From Omnitrophica WOR_2 bacterium RIFCSPHIGHO2_02_FULL_67_20 (GTDB lineage Bacteria > Omnitrophota > Gorgyraeia > Aquiviventales > Aquiviventaceae): 32,068 nucleotides of DNA. The notes beneath the pieces are model-generated. The model was not told where the DNA came from. It searched no databases and saw only the letters and a program-made list of their open reading frames with translations. The stretch's first letter is position 1. The number at the start of each line of letters is the position of its first letter. A program made the position numbers and the translations under genes. The stretch covers positions 19,001-51,068 of the forward strand of contig MHGT01000007.1 in assembly GCA_001805695.1 (NCBI GenBank), read 5' to 3'. Shown piece after piece: positions 1 through 9,489 of this stretch.

Positions 1-534
1 GCGGTGGTCGATGACGGCACGGCGAGCGTCGAGACCCGCCTGGGGGCGATCCGGGACCTGGCGCTGGCCCGGCGCTCGACGGATCCCGGCGACGACCTGC
101 TCGTCGTCGGCACCGACAACCTGTTCCGCTGGTCGCTCGCCCGGTTCGTGCAGGAAGCCCGGCGCCATGCCCCGAAGCCGAGCCTGGCGCTCTGGCGGGC
201 GAAGTCGTTGGACGCCGTGAAAGAGTTCGGCGTCGTCACACGGGACCCGACGATGCGCGTCACCGCGTTCGTGGAGAAGTCGTCGCAGCCCCCGTCGGCG
301 GAGGTGGCGCTGTGCGTCTACTTCTTTCCCGGGCCGATGTGCGGGGACATCCAGCGGTTCCTGGACGGCGGGGGCAATCCCGACGCGCCCGGCTACTTTC
401 TCGAGTGGCTGGTGCGGCGGGGCGAGGTCTACGGCATCATGATGCCGGGCGCGTGGTATGATATCGGCTCGCTCGACTCGTACCAGACGGTGCTCAAGGA
501 ATGGCCGCAAGCGGGTGAGGAGTCCGGGGTGTAG
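1..534 (+). CDS. Nucleotidyltransferase (sugar-1-phosphate NTP transferase type), 5'-truncated
   Basis: The reading frame is open from the first base, so the N-terminus, including the usual GxG...R nucleotide-binding start, lies outside the window. About 177 residues remain. They look like the second half of the NTP_transferase fold that activates sugars as NDP-sugars. A DNLF segment near residue 40 corresponds to the GDNL/GDN metal-binding region. VEKSS near residue 92 sits where the family has its (V/F)EKP motif. The stretch WYDIGSLDSYQ near the end is the typical closing strand-helix. By family knowledge the product would feed surface-polysaccharide or LPS sugar synthesis, which would suit the nearby lpt genes. 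The exact sugar cannot be read from this fragment. It ends 44 bp before metK, on the same strand. Confidence 0.72.
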   Translation, partial: AVVDDGTASVETRLGAIRDLALARRSTDPGDDLLVVGTDNLFRWSLARFVQEARRHAPKPSLALWRAKSLDAVKEFGVVTRDPTMRVTAFVEKSSQPPSAEVALCVYFFPGPMCGDIQRFLDGGGNPDAPGYFLEWLVRRGEVYGIMMPGAWYDIGSLDSYQTVLKEWPQAGEESGV

Positions 535-578
535 GGTGAAGGGGTCATCTGCCAAGATCATTCGATAGGAGACCAGAC

Positions 579-1724
579 ATGCGGCGTCATCTGTTTACGT
601 CGGAGTCCGTGACGGAGGGACATCCCGACAAGATTGCGGACCAGATCTCCGACGCGGTGCTCGATGCCATCTATGAGAAGGACCCGAACGGCCGCGTCGC
701 CTGCGAGGCGCTGGTGACCACGGGCCTCGCGTTCGTCGCGGGCGAGATCACCACCTCGTGCTACATCGAGATCCCCCAGATCGTGCGCGAGACAATCCAC
801 CGCGTCGGCTACGTCGAGCCGGAGCACGGGTTTGCCTGGAAGACCTGCGGGGTCGCGACGGCCATCCAGGCCCAGTCGCCGGACATCGCTCTGGGGGTCG
901 ACAAGGGCGGGGCGGGGGACCAGGGCATGATGTTCGGTTATGCGACCCGGGAAACGCCCGAGCTCATGCCGCTGCCGATCATGCTCGCCCACCGCCTGGC
1001 GCGGCGCCTGGCCGAGGTGCGGAAGCAGCGGCTGGTCGACTACCTCCGGCCTGACGGCAAGACGCAGGTGACGGTGGAGTACCACGACGGGCACGCGGCG
1101 CGCCTCGAGGCGCTGGTCGTCAGCGCCCACCACAAGGCCGGCGTGTCCATGGCGCGGATCCGCGGCGATATCAAGCGGCTCGTCATCGAGCCGGTCGTGC
1201 CCAAGCTGTGGCTGGACCGGAAGACCAAGATCTTCGTGAACCCGACCGGCCGTTTTGAGGTCGGCGGGCCGATGGGGGACACCGGCCTGACCGGGCGGAA
1301 GATCGTCATGGACACCTACGGCGGCGTCATCGGCCACGGCGGCGGCGCGTTCTCGGGCAAGGACCCGACCAAAGTCGACCGCTCGGCCGCCTACATGGCC
1401 CGCTACGTGGCGAAGAACCTGGTCGCCGCGGGCGTCGCGGACCGGTGCGAAATCGAGCTCGCCTACGCCATCGGCGTCGCGGAGCCGGTGTCCATCATGG
1501 TCAACACCCATGGCACGGGCAAGCTCTCCGAGGCGAGCCTCCTGAAGATCATCCGGGAGCTCTTCGACCTGACGCCGGGAGGCATCATCCGCACGCTGAA
1601 GCTCCGCCGGCCCATCTACTTCAAGACCGCCGCGTACGGCCATTTCGGCCGCGAGAATGAAGGATTCCCATGGGAAGAAGTGGACCGCGTCAAGGACATC
1701 CAGCGCTCGGCGCGCCACCACTAG
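579..1724 (+). CDS. metK: S-adenosylmethionine synthetase
   Basis: This cytosolic enzyme makes S-adenosylmethionine from methionine and ATP. The 381-residue length is normal for bacterial MetK. Signature segments are present in order: SVTEGHPDK (residues 10-18, with His15 and Asp17 of the ATP/Mg site), GAGDQGMMFGYA near residue 112, and the P-loop-like GGGAFSGKDPTKVDRSA near residue 254. The start is set by AGGAG at 567-571, seven bases upstream of the ATG. No SAM riboswitch fold is visible in the 44-bp leader. The next gene, ahcY, removes the S-adenosylhomocysteine left after methyl transfer, so the two form a methyl-cycle pair separated by 55 bp that contains a heptad repeat. Identification is secure. 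Confidence 0.97.
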   Translation: MRRHLFTSESVTEGHPDKIADQISDAVLDAIYEKDPNGRVACEALVTTGLAFVAGEITTSCYIEIPQIVRETIHRVGYVEPEHGFAWKTCGVATAIQAQSPDIALGVDKGGAGDQGMMFGYATRETPELMPLPIMLAHRLARRLAEVRKQRLVDYLRPDGKTQVTVEYHDGHAARLEALVVSAHHKAGVSMARIRGDIKRLVIEPVVPKLWLDRKTKIFVNPTGRFEVGGPMGDTGLTGRKIVMDTYGGVIGHGGGAFSGKDPTKVDRSAAYMARYVAKNLVAAGVADRCEIELAYAIGVAEPVSIMVNTHGTGKLSEASLLKIIRELFDLTPGGIIRTLKLRRPIYFKTAAYGHFGRENEGFPWEEVDRVKDIQRSARHH

Positions 1725-1730
1725 ATCAGT

Positions 1731-1758
1731 AGGCAGAAAGCAGAAGGCAGCAGGCAGC
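1731..1758 (+). repeat. Heptad repeat array, word AGGCAGM (4 units)
   Basis: Four consecutive 7-bp units read AGGCAGA, AAGCAGA, AGGCAGC, AGGCAGC between metK and ahcY. Unlike the other heptad arrays in this window, no complementary arm is visible. It stops five bases before the purine-rich ribosome-binding region of ahcY. Confidence 0.75.
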
Positions 1759-1779
1759 GAACCGAGGGAGAGGAGTCGC

Positions 1780-3111
1780 ATGGCGAGCCTAACCGCAGAG
1801 CGAGTGGAGACGCAACATGGAGCGAAGCGCTCGATGACCCGACGGAATCCATCCCGCGCGTCCCACATCGCGAATCCCAATCTGGCGAGCGCGGGACGCT
1901 CCAAGATCGATTGGGCGGAGGGCCAGATGCCGGTGCTGGGGCAGATCCGCCGCCGGGCGGCGAAGCGCCGGCCGCTCAAAGGGATGCGCCTGGCCTGCTG
2001 CCTCCACGTGACGACGGAGACGGCGCACCTGATGCTCACGCTCAAAGCCGCCGGTGCCGCGGTCACGCTCTGCGCCTCCAACCCGCTCTCGACCCAGGAC
2101 GACATCGCCGCCAGCCTCGTGAAGGACTTCGGGATCTCGGTCTACGCCGTCCGCGGCGAGGACCGCGACACCTACTACGACCACATCCACGCCGTCCTCG
2201 CGCGCTCTCCCCACATCACGATGGATGACGGCGCGGACCTGGTGTCCACCATTCACAAGCAGCCGCACCGCTTCGGGCAGGACATCATCGGCGGGACCGA
2301 GGAAACGACGACCGGTGTCATCCGGCTCAAGAGCCTGGACGCCCAGGGCAAGCTGCGCTACCCGGTCATCGCGGTCAACGACGCCGACACCAAGCACCTG
2401 TTCGACAACCGCTATGGGACGGGCCAGTCCACGATCGACGGCATCCTGCGCTCGACCAACCGGCTCCTGGCCGGGTCGGTCTTCGTCATCGCCGGCTACG
2501 GCTGGTGCGGGAAGGGGCTGGCGCAGCGGGCCAAAGGTCTGGGGGCTTCCGTCATCGTGACTGAAATCGACCCTATCAAGGCGCTGGAAGCGGTGATGGA
2601 CGGGTTCCAGGTGATGACCATGAAGCAGGCGGCTTCGCGCGGCGAGTTTTTCGTCACGGTGACGGGTTGCTCGAACGTCGTGACCGCGGAGCATGTGGCG
2701 CGGATGAAGGATGGAGCGGTAGTCGCCAACTCCGGCCACTTCGACGTGGAGATCGACCTGGAGGGGGTGAAGCGGATCGCCGCGCGGCGCCAGCAGATGC
2801 GGGAGCACATCACCCAGTTCACGCTGAAGGACGGCCGGCGCGTCAACGTGCTCGGGGAAGGGCGGCTGGTGAATCTGGCCTGCGCCGAGGGGCACCCGCC
2901 GGGGGTGATGGACATGTCCTTCGCCAACCAGGCGCTCTCCGCCGAGTACCTCGTCCAGCACAGCCGCCGCCTGGAGCCGCACGTCTATTCCGTGCCGAAG
3001 GAGATCGACCGCGAGATCGCCCGGCTGAAGCTCGCGGCACTCGGCGTCTCACTCGACCGCCTGACGCCGGAGCAGCAGAAGTACCTCTCGAGCTGGGAAC
3101 TCGGCACGTAG
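1780..3111 (+). CDS. ahcY: Adenosylhomocysteinase (S-adenosyl-L-homocysteine hydrolase)
   Basis: The enzyme reversibly splits S-adenosylhomocysteine into adenosine and homocysteine with a bound NAD. Visible motifs include HVTTETAHLM near residue 77, DDGADLV near 149, TTTGVIRL near 178, NDADTKHLFDNRYGTGQS near 200 (catalytic Lys/Asp region), and the NAD-binding GYGWCGKG near 241. The protein ends in QQKYLSSWELGT. It therefore lacks the C-terminal Lys-Tyr extension of the long form and matches the short, archaeal/Thermotoga-like form. The ATG at 1780 is chosen because GAGGGAGAGGAG lies just upstream. The frame stays open further upstream into metK, and ATG 1834 is an alternative that would remove a poorly conserved basic leader. 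Conserved sequence begins around IANPNLASAGRSKIDWAE. The function is secure, the exact start less so. Confidence 0.95.
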   Translation: MASLTAERVETQHGAKRSMTRRNPSRASHIANPNLASAGRSKIDWAEGQMPVLGQIRRRAAKRRPLKGMRLACCLHVTTETAHLMLTLKAAGAAVTLCASNPLSTQDDIAASLVKDFGISVYAVRGEDRDTYYDHIHAVLARSPHITMDDGADLVSTIHKQPHRFGQDIIGGTEETTTGVIRLKSLDAQGKLRYPVIAVNDADTKHLFDNRYGTGQSTIDGILRSTNRLLAGSVFVIAGYGWCGKGLAQRAKGLGASVIVTEIDPIKALEAVMDGFQVMTMKQAASRGEFFVTVTGCSNVVTAEHVARMKDGAVVANSGHFDVEIDLEGVKRIAARRQQMREHITQFTLKDGRRVNVLGEGRLVNLACAEGHPPGVMDMSFANQALSAEYLVQHSRRLEPHVYSVPKEIDREIARLKLAALGVSLDRLTPEQQKYLSSWELGT

Positions 3112-3115
3112 CAAG

Positions 3116-3210
3116 GTAACCAGTAACCGGTTACCAGCAACCAGCAAGAGCGCCGAAAACCGAAACCGGTAACCAGAGCTTCTGGTTACCGGTTACTGGT
3201 TTCTGGTAAC
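3116..3210. repeat. Heptad repeat array, GGTTACC-type words, inverted halves
   Basis: Five 7-bp units (GTAACCA, GTAACCG, GTTACCA, GCAACCA, GCAAGAG) are followed, after a short irregular stretch, by related words and then by their complements (TGGTTAC, CGGTTAC, TGGTTTC, TGGTAAC). The array fills the gap between the converging genes ahcY (+) and lptG (-). Confidence 0.8.
3166..3192. terminator. Perfect 12-bp hairpin between convergent genes, possible bidirectional terminator
   Basis: CCGGTAACCAGA and TCTGGTTACCGG form a perfect 12-bp stem with a 3-base loop inside the heptad array. Its position between two converging genes suits a shared terminator. There is no U-tract on either side, so this is inference from placement and stem strength only. 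Confidence 0.4.
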
Positions 3211-3224
3211 GCCGGCGCCGCCGG

Positions 3225-4301
3225 TTACGGGGTGCGCCGGAGGACCCGGACGCACCACCACACGGCCAGCACGTGCGGCGTCCAGACGGCGACGAGCACC
3301 GGCACCAGAGCGCGCTTGCCCATCCCCTCACAGAAGCCCACCAGCAGATAGTAGCCGATGCCCCAGGCCAGGCTGATCCCCAGCCCCTTGAGGTTGCCGC
3401 GGAGCGTGAGCTGGGTCGAGCCCGCGAAGGCGATGAGGCACACCACGAGGTTCATGAGGGGCAGCGTGACCTTCGAGGCGAGCTCGACGGCGTAGCGGCG
3501 CACGTCCATGCCCGTTTGCGCCAGGCGGATGAACAGCAGCCGCAGCTGCCCGTAGCGCATCAGGTCCGGCCGGCTCTGCGGCTCGATGAACGACTCCGGC
3601 TTGACCGGATAGCCGATGAGCCGCTCCACGAACGGCTCCGGTTCCCCCCGCAGTTTGCCCCCCGGTCCCGCCCGGTAGATCGTCCCGTAGAGCAGGAGCC
3701 AGCCATGCTTCGTCCAGACCGCCCGGCTCGCGTACAGGCTCTTCGTGGGCTTGTTGCGCCGGTCGTGCTCCAGAACGGTCAGGTTCTCCAGCTCCTGGGC
3801 CTTCAGGTCCAGCACCCGCGCGTGGTAGAGCCGGTTGAACGCGTCCATCATGGCCACGTTCTCGATGCGTTCGTCCGGCGCCCGGCCGCGGAACGACTCC
3901 TGCCGGAGCCGCTCGTACGCCACGGACGTCTTCGGCACGACGAAGTCGTTGACGACGAAGACGGCGAGGCTCGCGAACCAGCCGACGAACAGGAACGGCA
4001 CGCTGGCGCGCAGGAGACTGGTGCCGCTGGCGTTCATGGCCAGGAGCTCCTGGTGGCGGGAGAGCCGCGAAGCCACGAACGCGCTGCTGAGGAGCAGGGC
4101 CAACGGCGAAGCCTTGACGAAGATGAGGGGAAGAAAGTTCAGGTAGTAGCGGGCGACGGTCCCGACCGGGATGTGGTACCGGAGGATCTCATCCAGGTGC
4201 TCAAAGAGGTCGATGACGCAGCTCAGGAAGAGGAAGACGCACAGGCACCACAACCACACCGGCAGGAGCTGCGTGACGGAGTACCGATCCAAGATGCGCA
4301 T
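3225..4301 (-). CDS. lptG: LPS export permease, YjgP/YjgQ family, LptG-like
   Basis: Inner-membrane half of the LptB2FG transporter, which extracts lipopolysaccharide from the inner membrane and passes it to LptC. At 358 residues it has the family layout. Transmembrane helices lie near residues 12-33, 50-75 and 100-120. A periplasmic beta-jellyroll domain follows (about 130-260), and then three more helices to the end. The start MRILDRYSV followed by a helix ending VIDLFEHLDEIL matches the conserved LptG N-terminus. SRHQELLAMNASG near residue 85 is the cytoplasmic coupling region that meets LptB. It is the second gene in its transcription direction after the related LptF-like gene, with a 121-bp gap carrying a heptad array. 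The F/G assignment rests on the N-terminus and gene order. lptB is not in the window. Confidence 0.85.
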   Translation of the reverse strand: MRILDRYSVTQLLPVWLWCLCVFLFLSCVIDLFEHLDEILRYHIPVGTVARYYLNFLPLIFVKASPLALLLSSAFVASRLSRHQELLAMNASGTSLLRASVPFLFVGWFASLAVFVVNDFVVPKTSVAYERLRQESFRGRAPDERIENVAMMDAFNRLYHARVLDLKAQELENLTVLEHDRRNKPTKSLYASRAVWTKHGWLLLYGTIYRAGPGGKLRGEPEPFVERLIGYPVKPESFIEPQSRPDLMRYGQLRLLFIRLAQTGMDVRRYAVELASKVTLPLMNLVVCLIAFAGSTQLTLRGNLKGLGISLAWGIGYYLLVGFCEGMGKRALVPVLVAVWTPHVLAVWWCVRVLRRTP

Positions 4302-4317
4302 CAGATCCGCAGCCTTT

Positions 4318-4404
4318 GTGTTACGTGTAACGTGTTACGTGTCACGTCAGGGCGACGGCTGCCCGGTCCTTCCACGTAACACGTGACACGTGACACGTGA
4401 CACG
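4318..4404. repeat. Heptad repeat array, GTGTTAC-type words, inverted halves
   Basis: Left arm: GTGTTAC, GTGTAAC, GTGTTAC, GTGTCAC from 4318. Right arm: ACGTAAC and three copies of ACGTGAC from 4374. The right arm starts exactly 56 bases (eight heptads) after the left, so one 7-bp register runs through the whole array. It fills most of the gap between lptF and lptG. Confidence 0.85.
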
Positions 4405-4422
4405 AAGGGGACGCGTTGTCCA

Positions 4423-5514
4423 TTACCTTCGGACGGCGCGGGCGATCAGGATGCTGCTCACGATTCCGCCGACGATGTTCGGGCACCACATCGCCAGCCA
4501 GGGTGCCACCCAGCCCTTCAGGGCCACGGCGTTCATCCCGATGGAGGTGAGGTAGTACGCCATGAAGATCCCGAGGACCCACAGGTAGCTGGTGAGCCGC
4601 TCGTGGTGGTGGAGCCGGAGGCCGAGTGAGAGCCCGAAGGCGACGAAGATCAGCGCCGCGAAGGAGGCGGTGATCTTGCGGTGGAGTTCCAGGCTGACCG
4701 GCAGCGTCTCGATCCCCTGCGCGGCGAGTTGGTGGCGCTCGGCGAGCAGCTCCTTGAAGGTCATCTCCTTGAGCTTCTTGCCCATCCGCTCGGGGTCATC
4801 CTGGTCCGTGCGGAGCGCCATGGTATAGTCCGTGAAGTTGACCTTGTAGAACGAGCCGGGGTGCTTAAGGTCCCACTCGTCCACCGTGCCGTCGTAGAGC
4901 CGCAGTTGCACGCCGCGCTTATTTTGCAGGCGATGGAACTCGCCGTGGTCGGCGATGATGGTTCGCGTCGGGCCGTTGGGCTGCGGTTCGTAGATGCGGA
5001 CCCCCTCGAGCTTCTGCCCCTCCACCCGGTAGACGAAGATGAGGTAGGGCGAAAACTCCTTGATGAAGGTCCCCGCCTCGAGGTAGGCGGTGGGCTGCTT
5101 GACGCCGATGGCCTTAAGCTGCCGGCGGAAGGCCAGGTGCGAGGCCGGCACCAGCCGGTCGTTCACGATGACCAGGGCGACGCTGATGACCGCTCCGACG
5201 AGCAGCAGCGGGAACACGAGGCGGATCGGCGGAACACCGGAGGCGCGCATGGCGATGAGCTCGTAGTCAGTGTTCAGCCGGCCGAACGCGAGCGTCATGG
5301 CGACCAGGCAGGCCATCGGCACGGTGAAGCTTAAGAGATAGGGAATCAGGTAGAGGATGAGCCGGACGATGTCGAACGGGCTCACCCCCTTCGAGACGAC
5401 GAGCTCGGTGAACCGGATGATGTTGCCGATGAGCAGCACCGCCGTCAGCCCTCCCATCGTGACGACGAAGGGGGCGGCGTGCTCGCGCAGGATGTAGGTC
5501 CGGAGGATTCTCAT
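4423..5514 (-). CDS. lptF: LPS export permease, YjgP/YjgQ family, LptF-like
   Basis: Partner of the preceding entry in the LPS transporter. At 363 residues the layout is an N-terminal helix group (near residues 15-35, 55-80 and 98-120), a periplasmic domain (about 125-275) and three C-terminal helices. The coupling segment NTDYELIAMRASGVPP near residue 80 is the strongest family signature. It begins MRILRTYILRE. It is first in the - strand order comF, lptF, lptG, which matches the usual F-then-G order. A 9-unit heptad array separates it from comF. The family is certain; the F rather than G label is inferred from order. Confidence 0.86.
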   Translation of the reverse strand: MRILRTYILREHAAPFVVTMGGLTAVLLIGNIIRFTELVVSKGVSPFDIVRLILYLIPYLLSFTVPMACLVAMTLAFGRLNTDYELIAMRASGVPPIRLVFPLLLVGAVISVALVIVNDRLVPASHLAFRRQLKAIGVKQPTAYLEAGTFIKEFSPYLIFVYRVEGQKLEGVRIYEPQPNGPTRTIIADHGEFHRLQNKRGVQLRLYDGTVDEWDLKHPGSFYKVNFTDYTMALRTDQDDPERMGKKLKEMTFKELLAERHQLAAQGIETLPVSLELHRKITASFAALIFVAFGLSLGLRLHHHERLTSYLWVLGIFMAYYLTSIGMNAVALKGWVAPWLAMWCPNIVGGIVSSILIARAVRR

Positions 5515-5520
5515 GAACGG

Positions 5521-5583
5521 TTCGGGGTTCGGGGTTCGGGGTTCGGAGCCATTTCCCCGAACCCTGATCCCTGATCCCTGAAC
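5521..5583. repeat. Heptad repeat array, GGTTCGG-type words, exactly nine units
   Basis: The 63 bases divide cleanly into nine 7-mers: TTCGGGG three times, TTCGGAG, a central CCATTTC, CCCGAAC, CCTGATC twice, CCTGAAC. The second half is the imperfect complement of the first. It fills the gap between lptF and comF, which are transcribed in the same direction. The array at 13647-13709 has the same unit count and a related word. Confidence 0.88.
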
Positions 5584-5586
5584 AGT

Positions 5587-6309
5587 CTAGCGCTCATCGA
5601 GCGGGGTCCTTGCGGCGGTCAACACGTACACCCTAGTTGCGCCCGCCCGCTTGAGCGCCAGCGCGCACTCATGAGCGGTGGCGCCGCTCGTGAGCACGTC
5701 GTCCACGAGCAGGATGGTCCGGTCGCGGACATCCCCGGGAAGGGCGGTGAAGGCTTCCCGGACGTTGCGCGAGCGCTCGCGCCATGACAGGCGGGTCTGC
5801 GTCGCGGTCCAGCGCGTCCGCGCCAAGGCGCGCGGCCGGCACGGCTTGCCGAGCGACCGGGCGATGGGGCGGGCCAAGTCCTCCGCCGGGTTGCCGCCGC
5901 CCAGCCAGCGCTTGAGCCCATGGAGCGGGACGGGCACGACCGCCGACACCTCCCCAAGAGGCAGCGACTCGCGCGCCGTCCGAGCCATTCCGTCAGCCAG
6001 CCAGCGGCCCAGTCGCCAGCGGCGGCGGTACTTGAAGCGGCGGATGGCGAGCCGGGCAGGGCCGGCATAACGCCAGGGCGCGCGGGCCAGCTCAAACGCG
6101 CGCGGAGCCTCGCGGCAGGCCGCGCAGTCCATGCGCGCGTCGAAGGCGCCCCGCAGCTCCACGCCGCAGCGCTGGCACGCGGGGGCGAGGGTGGCCGGCA
6201 GGGCGCGCTCGCAGCGGCGGCATACCGTCCGTTCTGCAGGGGAGGGGGCGTCGCAGAGCCGGCACGCCGGCGGATAGAGCAGGTTGGTCAACGCTGCGAA
6301 GAGAAACAC
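5587..6309 (-). CDS. comF: ComF family phosphoribosyltransferase
   Basis: A 240-residue cytosolic protein of the ComF/GntX family, linked in other bacteria to DNA uptake or replication-associated roles. An N-terminal zinc-binding part carries Cys16-x2-Cys19, Cys30-x2-Cys33, then Cys45-x2-Cys48 and Cys62-x2-Cys65. The C-terminal type I phosphoribosyltransferase domain ends in the PRPP loop ILLVDDVLTSGATAHE near residue 199, which is intact. The frame starts with GTG at 6309. No convincing ribosome-binding site is seen, and the TTG at residue 7 is an alternative. No other competence genes are nearby, so the physiological role is open. Confidence 0.88.
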   Translation of the reverse strand: MFLFAALTNLLYPPACRLCDAPSPAERTVCRRCERALPATLAPACQRCGVELRGAFDARMDCAACREAPRAFELARAPWRYAGPARLAIRRFKYRRRWRLGRWLADGMARTARESLPLGEVSAVVPVPLHGLKRWLGGGNPAEDLARPIARSLGKPCRPRALARTRWTATQTRLSWRERSRNVREAFTALPGDVRDRTILLVDDVLTSGATAHECALALKRAGATRVYVLTAARTPLDER

Positions 6310-6320
6310 GCGCTATGATA

Positions 6321-6389
6321 ACGCTGATGCACGCTGATGGCAACGCTGATTCCAGGCGGATGACGTGGATGATGAAGCTTGACGCTGAT
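6321..6389. repeat. GCTGAT-class intergenic repeat (ACGCTGAT words)
   Basis: ACGCTGAT occurs at 6321, 6331, 6343 and 6382, with degenerate GCGGAT/GTGGAT words between. Spacing is 10-12 bp rather than 7. It lies between the divergent genes comF (-) and the DUF255 gene (+), so any promoters for the two must lie in or beside it. Confidence 0.65.
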
Positions 6390-6416
6390 ACGGCCGTCCG
6401 CTAGTCTAATGATGAT

Positions 6417-8710
<2,294 letters not shown>

Positions 8711-8711
<1 letters not shown>

Positions 8712-8908
8712 TGGCCAGCAAAGTTCGAGTGGAGCGCAAGGTCGCGCAGACGGCGCAGGCCGCATCACCGGCGGTCTCGCAGGGGGAGGTCGCGCAGGTG
8801 GCGTATGAGCTGTTTGAGCGCCGCGGAGGCGTGCCGGGGCACGACGTGGAGGACTGGCTTGAGGCGGAGCGGATTGTCAGGGCGCGGCGCCGCGGCGGCG
8901 CGCGATGA
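8711..8908 (+). CDS. DUF2934 domain small protein
   Basis: A 65-residue basic protein. The C-terminal half carries the DUF2934 pattern: VAYELFERRGG, PGHDVEDWLEAERIV. Residues 1-27 are a Lys/Ala/Gln-rich leader. Its start overlaps the DUF255 stop (TGATG), and its stop overlaps the next start (ATGA), so translation of the three genes is probably coupled. The domain's function is unknown. Such proteins are short, probably helical and cytosolic. The ATG at 8711 is preferred because of the overlap and the GGAGGGGG just upstream. Confidence 0.82.
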
Positions 8909-9327
8909 TCCCACCACCTGCGCCAGCCCCGGTCCGGAAGCCGTGCATCCTCATTGTGGACGACGTGCAGAACATCCTCGCCGTGGTCTCGCGCCGCCTC
9001 CAGAGCTGGGGCTACGAGCCGCTGATCGCGGAGAGCGGCGAGGAGGGGCTCGCCATCGCTGAGGCACAACTCCCCGACCTCATCCTGCTCGACGTCATGA
9101 TGCCCAAGATGAAGGGGCGGGAGGTGTGCGCGCGCCTCAAGGCGAACCCGAAGACCCAGCACATCCCGGTCATCTTCACGACCGCCCTCGGCCTCGCCGA
9201 CCACATCAAGGCGGGGATGGACTTGGGCGCGGCGGACTACATCGTGAAGCCCTTCGAGCCGGCTGAGTTGAAAGAACGCATCGCGAGTGTGTTGGCCCGC
9301 CATCAGCGCGCTGGGAACTCACCCTGA
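8905..9327 (+). CDS. Single-domain response regulator (CheY-like receiver)
   Basis: A 140-residue protein consisting of a Pro-rich leader and one receiver domain, with no output domain. The phosphorylation site is complete: acidic pair Asp19-Asp20 in ILIVDD, phospho-acceptor Asp63 in LLDVMMPK, Thr92/Thr93 in IFTTA, and Lys115 in VKPF. It overlaps the DUF2934 gene by four bases (ATGA). No histidine kinase is in the window, so its partner is encoded elsewhere. It could act in chemotaxis-like switching or as a phosphorelay intermediate. Coupling to DUF2934 and DUF255 genes is unusual and gives no clear function. Confidence 0.92.
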   Translation: MIPPPAPAPVRKPCILIVDDVQNILAVVSRRLQSWGYEPLIAESGEEGLAIAEAQLPDLILLDVMMPKMKGREVCARLKANPKTQHIPVIFTTALGLADHIKAGMDLGAADYIVKPFEPAELKERIASVLARHQRAGNSP

Positions 9328-9331
9328 GGCA

Positions 9332-9381
9332 ACGCGGATAGATCATCTGCGTAATCCAGCTTTTCAATCGGCGTAATCAGC
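9332..9381. repeat. ATCAGC-class intergenic repeat
   Basis: Related words ACGCGGATAGATC, ATCTGCGTAATCCAGC and CGGCGTAATCAGC lie in tandem between the response regulator and the helicase gene. They resemble the reverse complement of the GCTGAT words at 6321-6389, so the two probably belong to one class. The rest of this 162-bp gap shows no clear promoter. Confidence 0.55.
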
Positions 9382-9489
9382 ACCTTGGGGCAGTGCCCGT
9401 CCATCTCCCCTCTAGACCCTCCGTCGAGATTGTGCGACAATAGTGCTTGGCCTATCCGTGTTTTGCATCCCACCACGTTGAAAGGACCA

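Noticed and set aside
535..578. SAM riboswitch before metK
   Set aside because: The gap is only 44 bp and shows neither the stem arrangement nor a terminator; a normal ribosome-binding site is present instead.
558..2105. Long antisense reading frame over metK and ahcY
   Set aside because: It is a by-product of GC-rich codon use; the opposite strand carries textbook metK and ahcY motifs. The same applies to long antisense frames at 1789-2982, 9412-10863, 10942-12174, 12350-13678 and 21788-23797.
3116..3210. Heptad arrays read as a CRISPR array
   Set aside because: Units are 7 bp with no unique spacers of 25-40 bp, no leader and no cas genes in the window.
3273..4379. Long + strand frame across lptG
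   Set aside because: Its translation is rich in Asp, Glu, Arg and His with no hydrophobic pattern, while the - strand gives a complete LptG-like membrane protein.
5521..5583. GGTTCGG arrays as telomere-like DNA
   Set aside because: The arrays are short, internal to operons and inverted at their centre, which terminal repeats are not.
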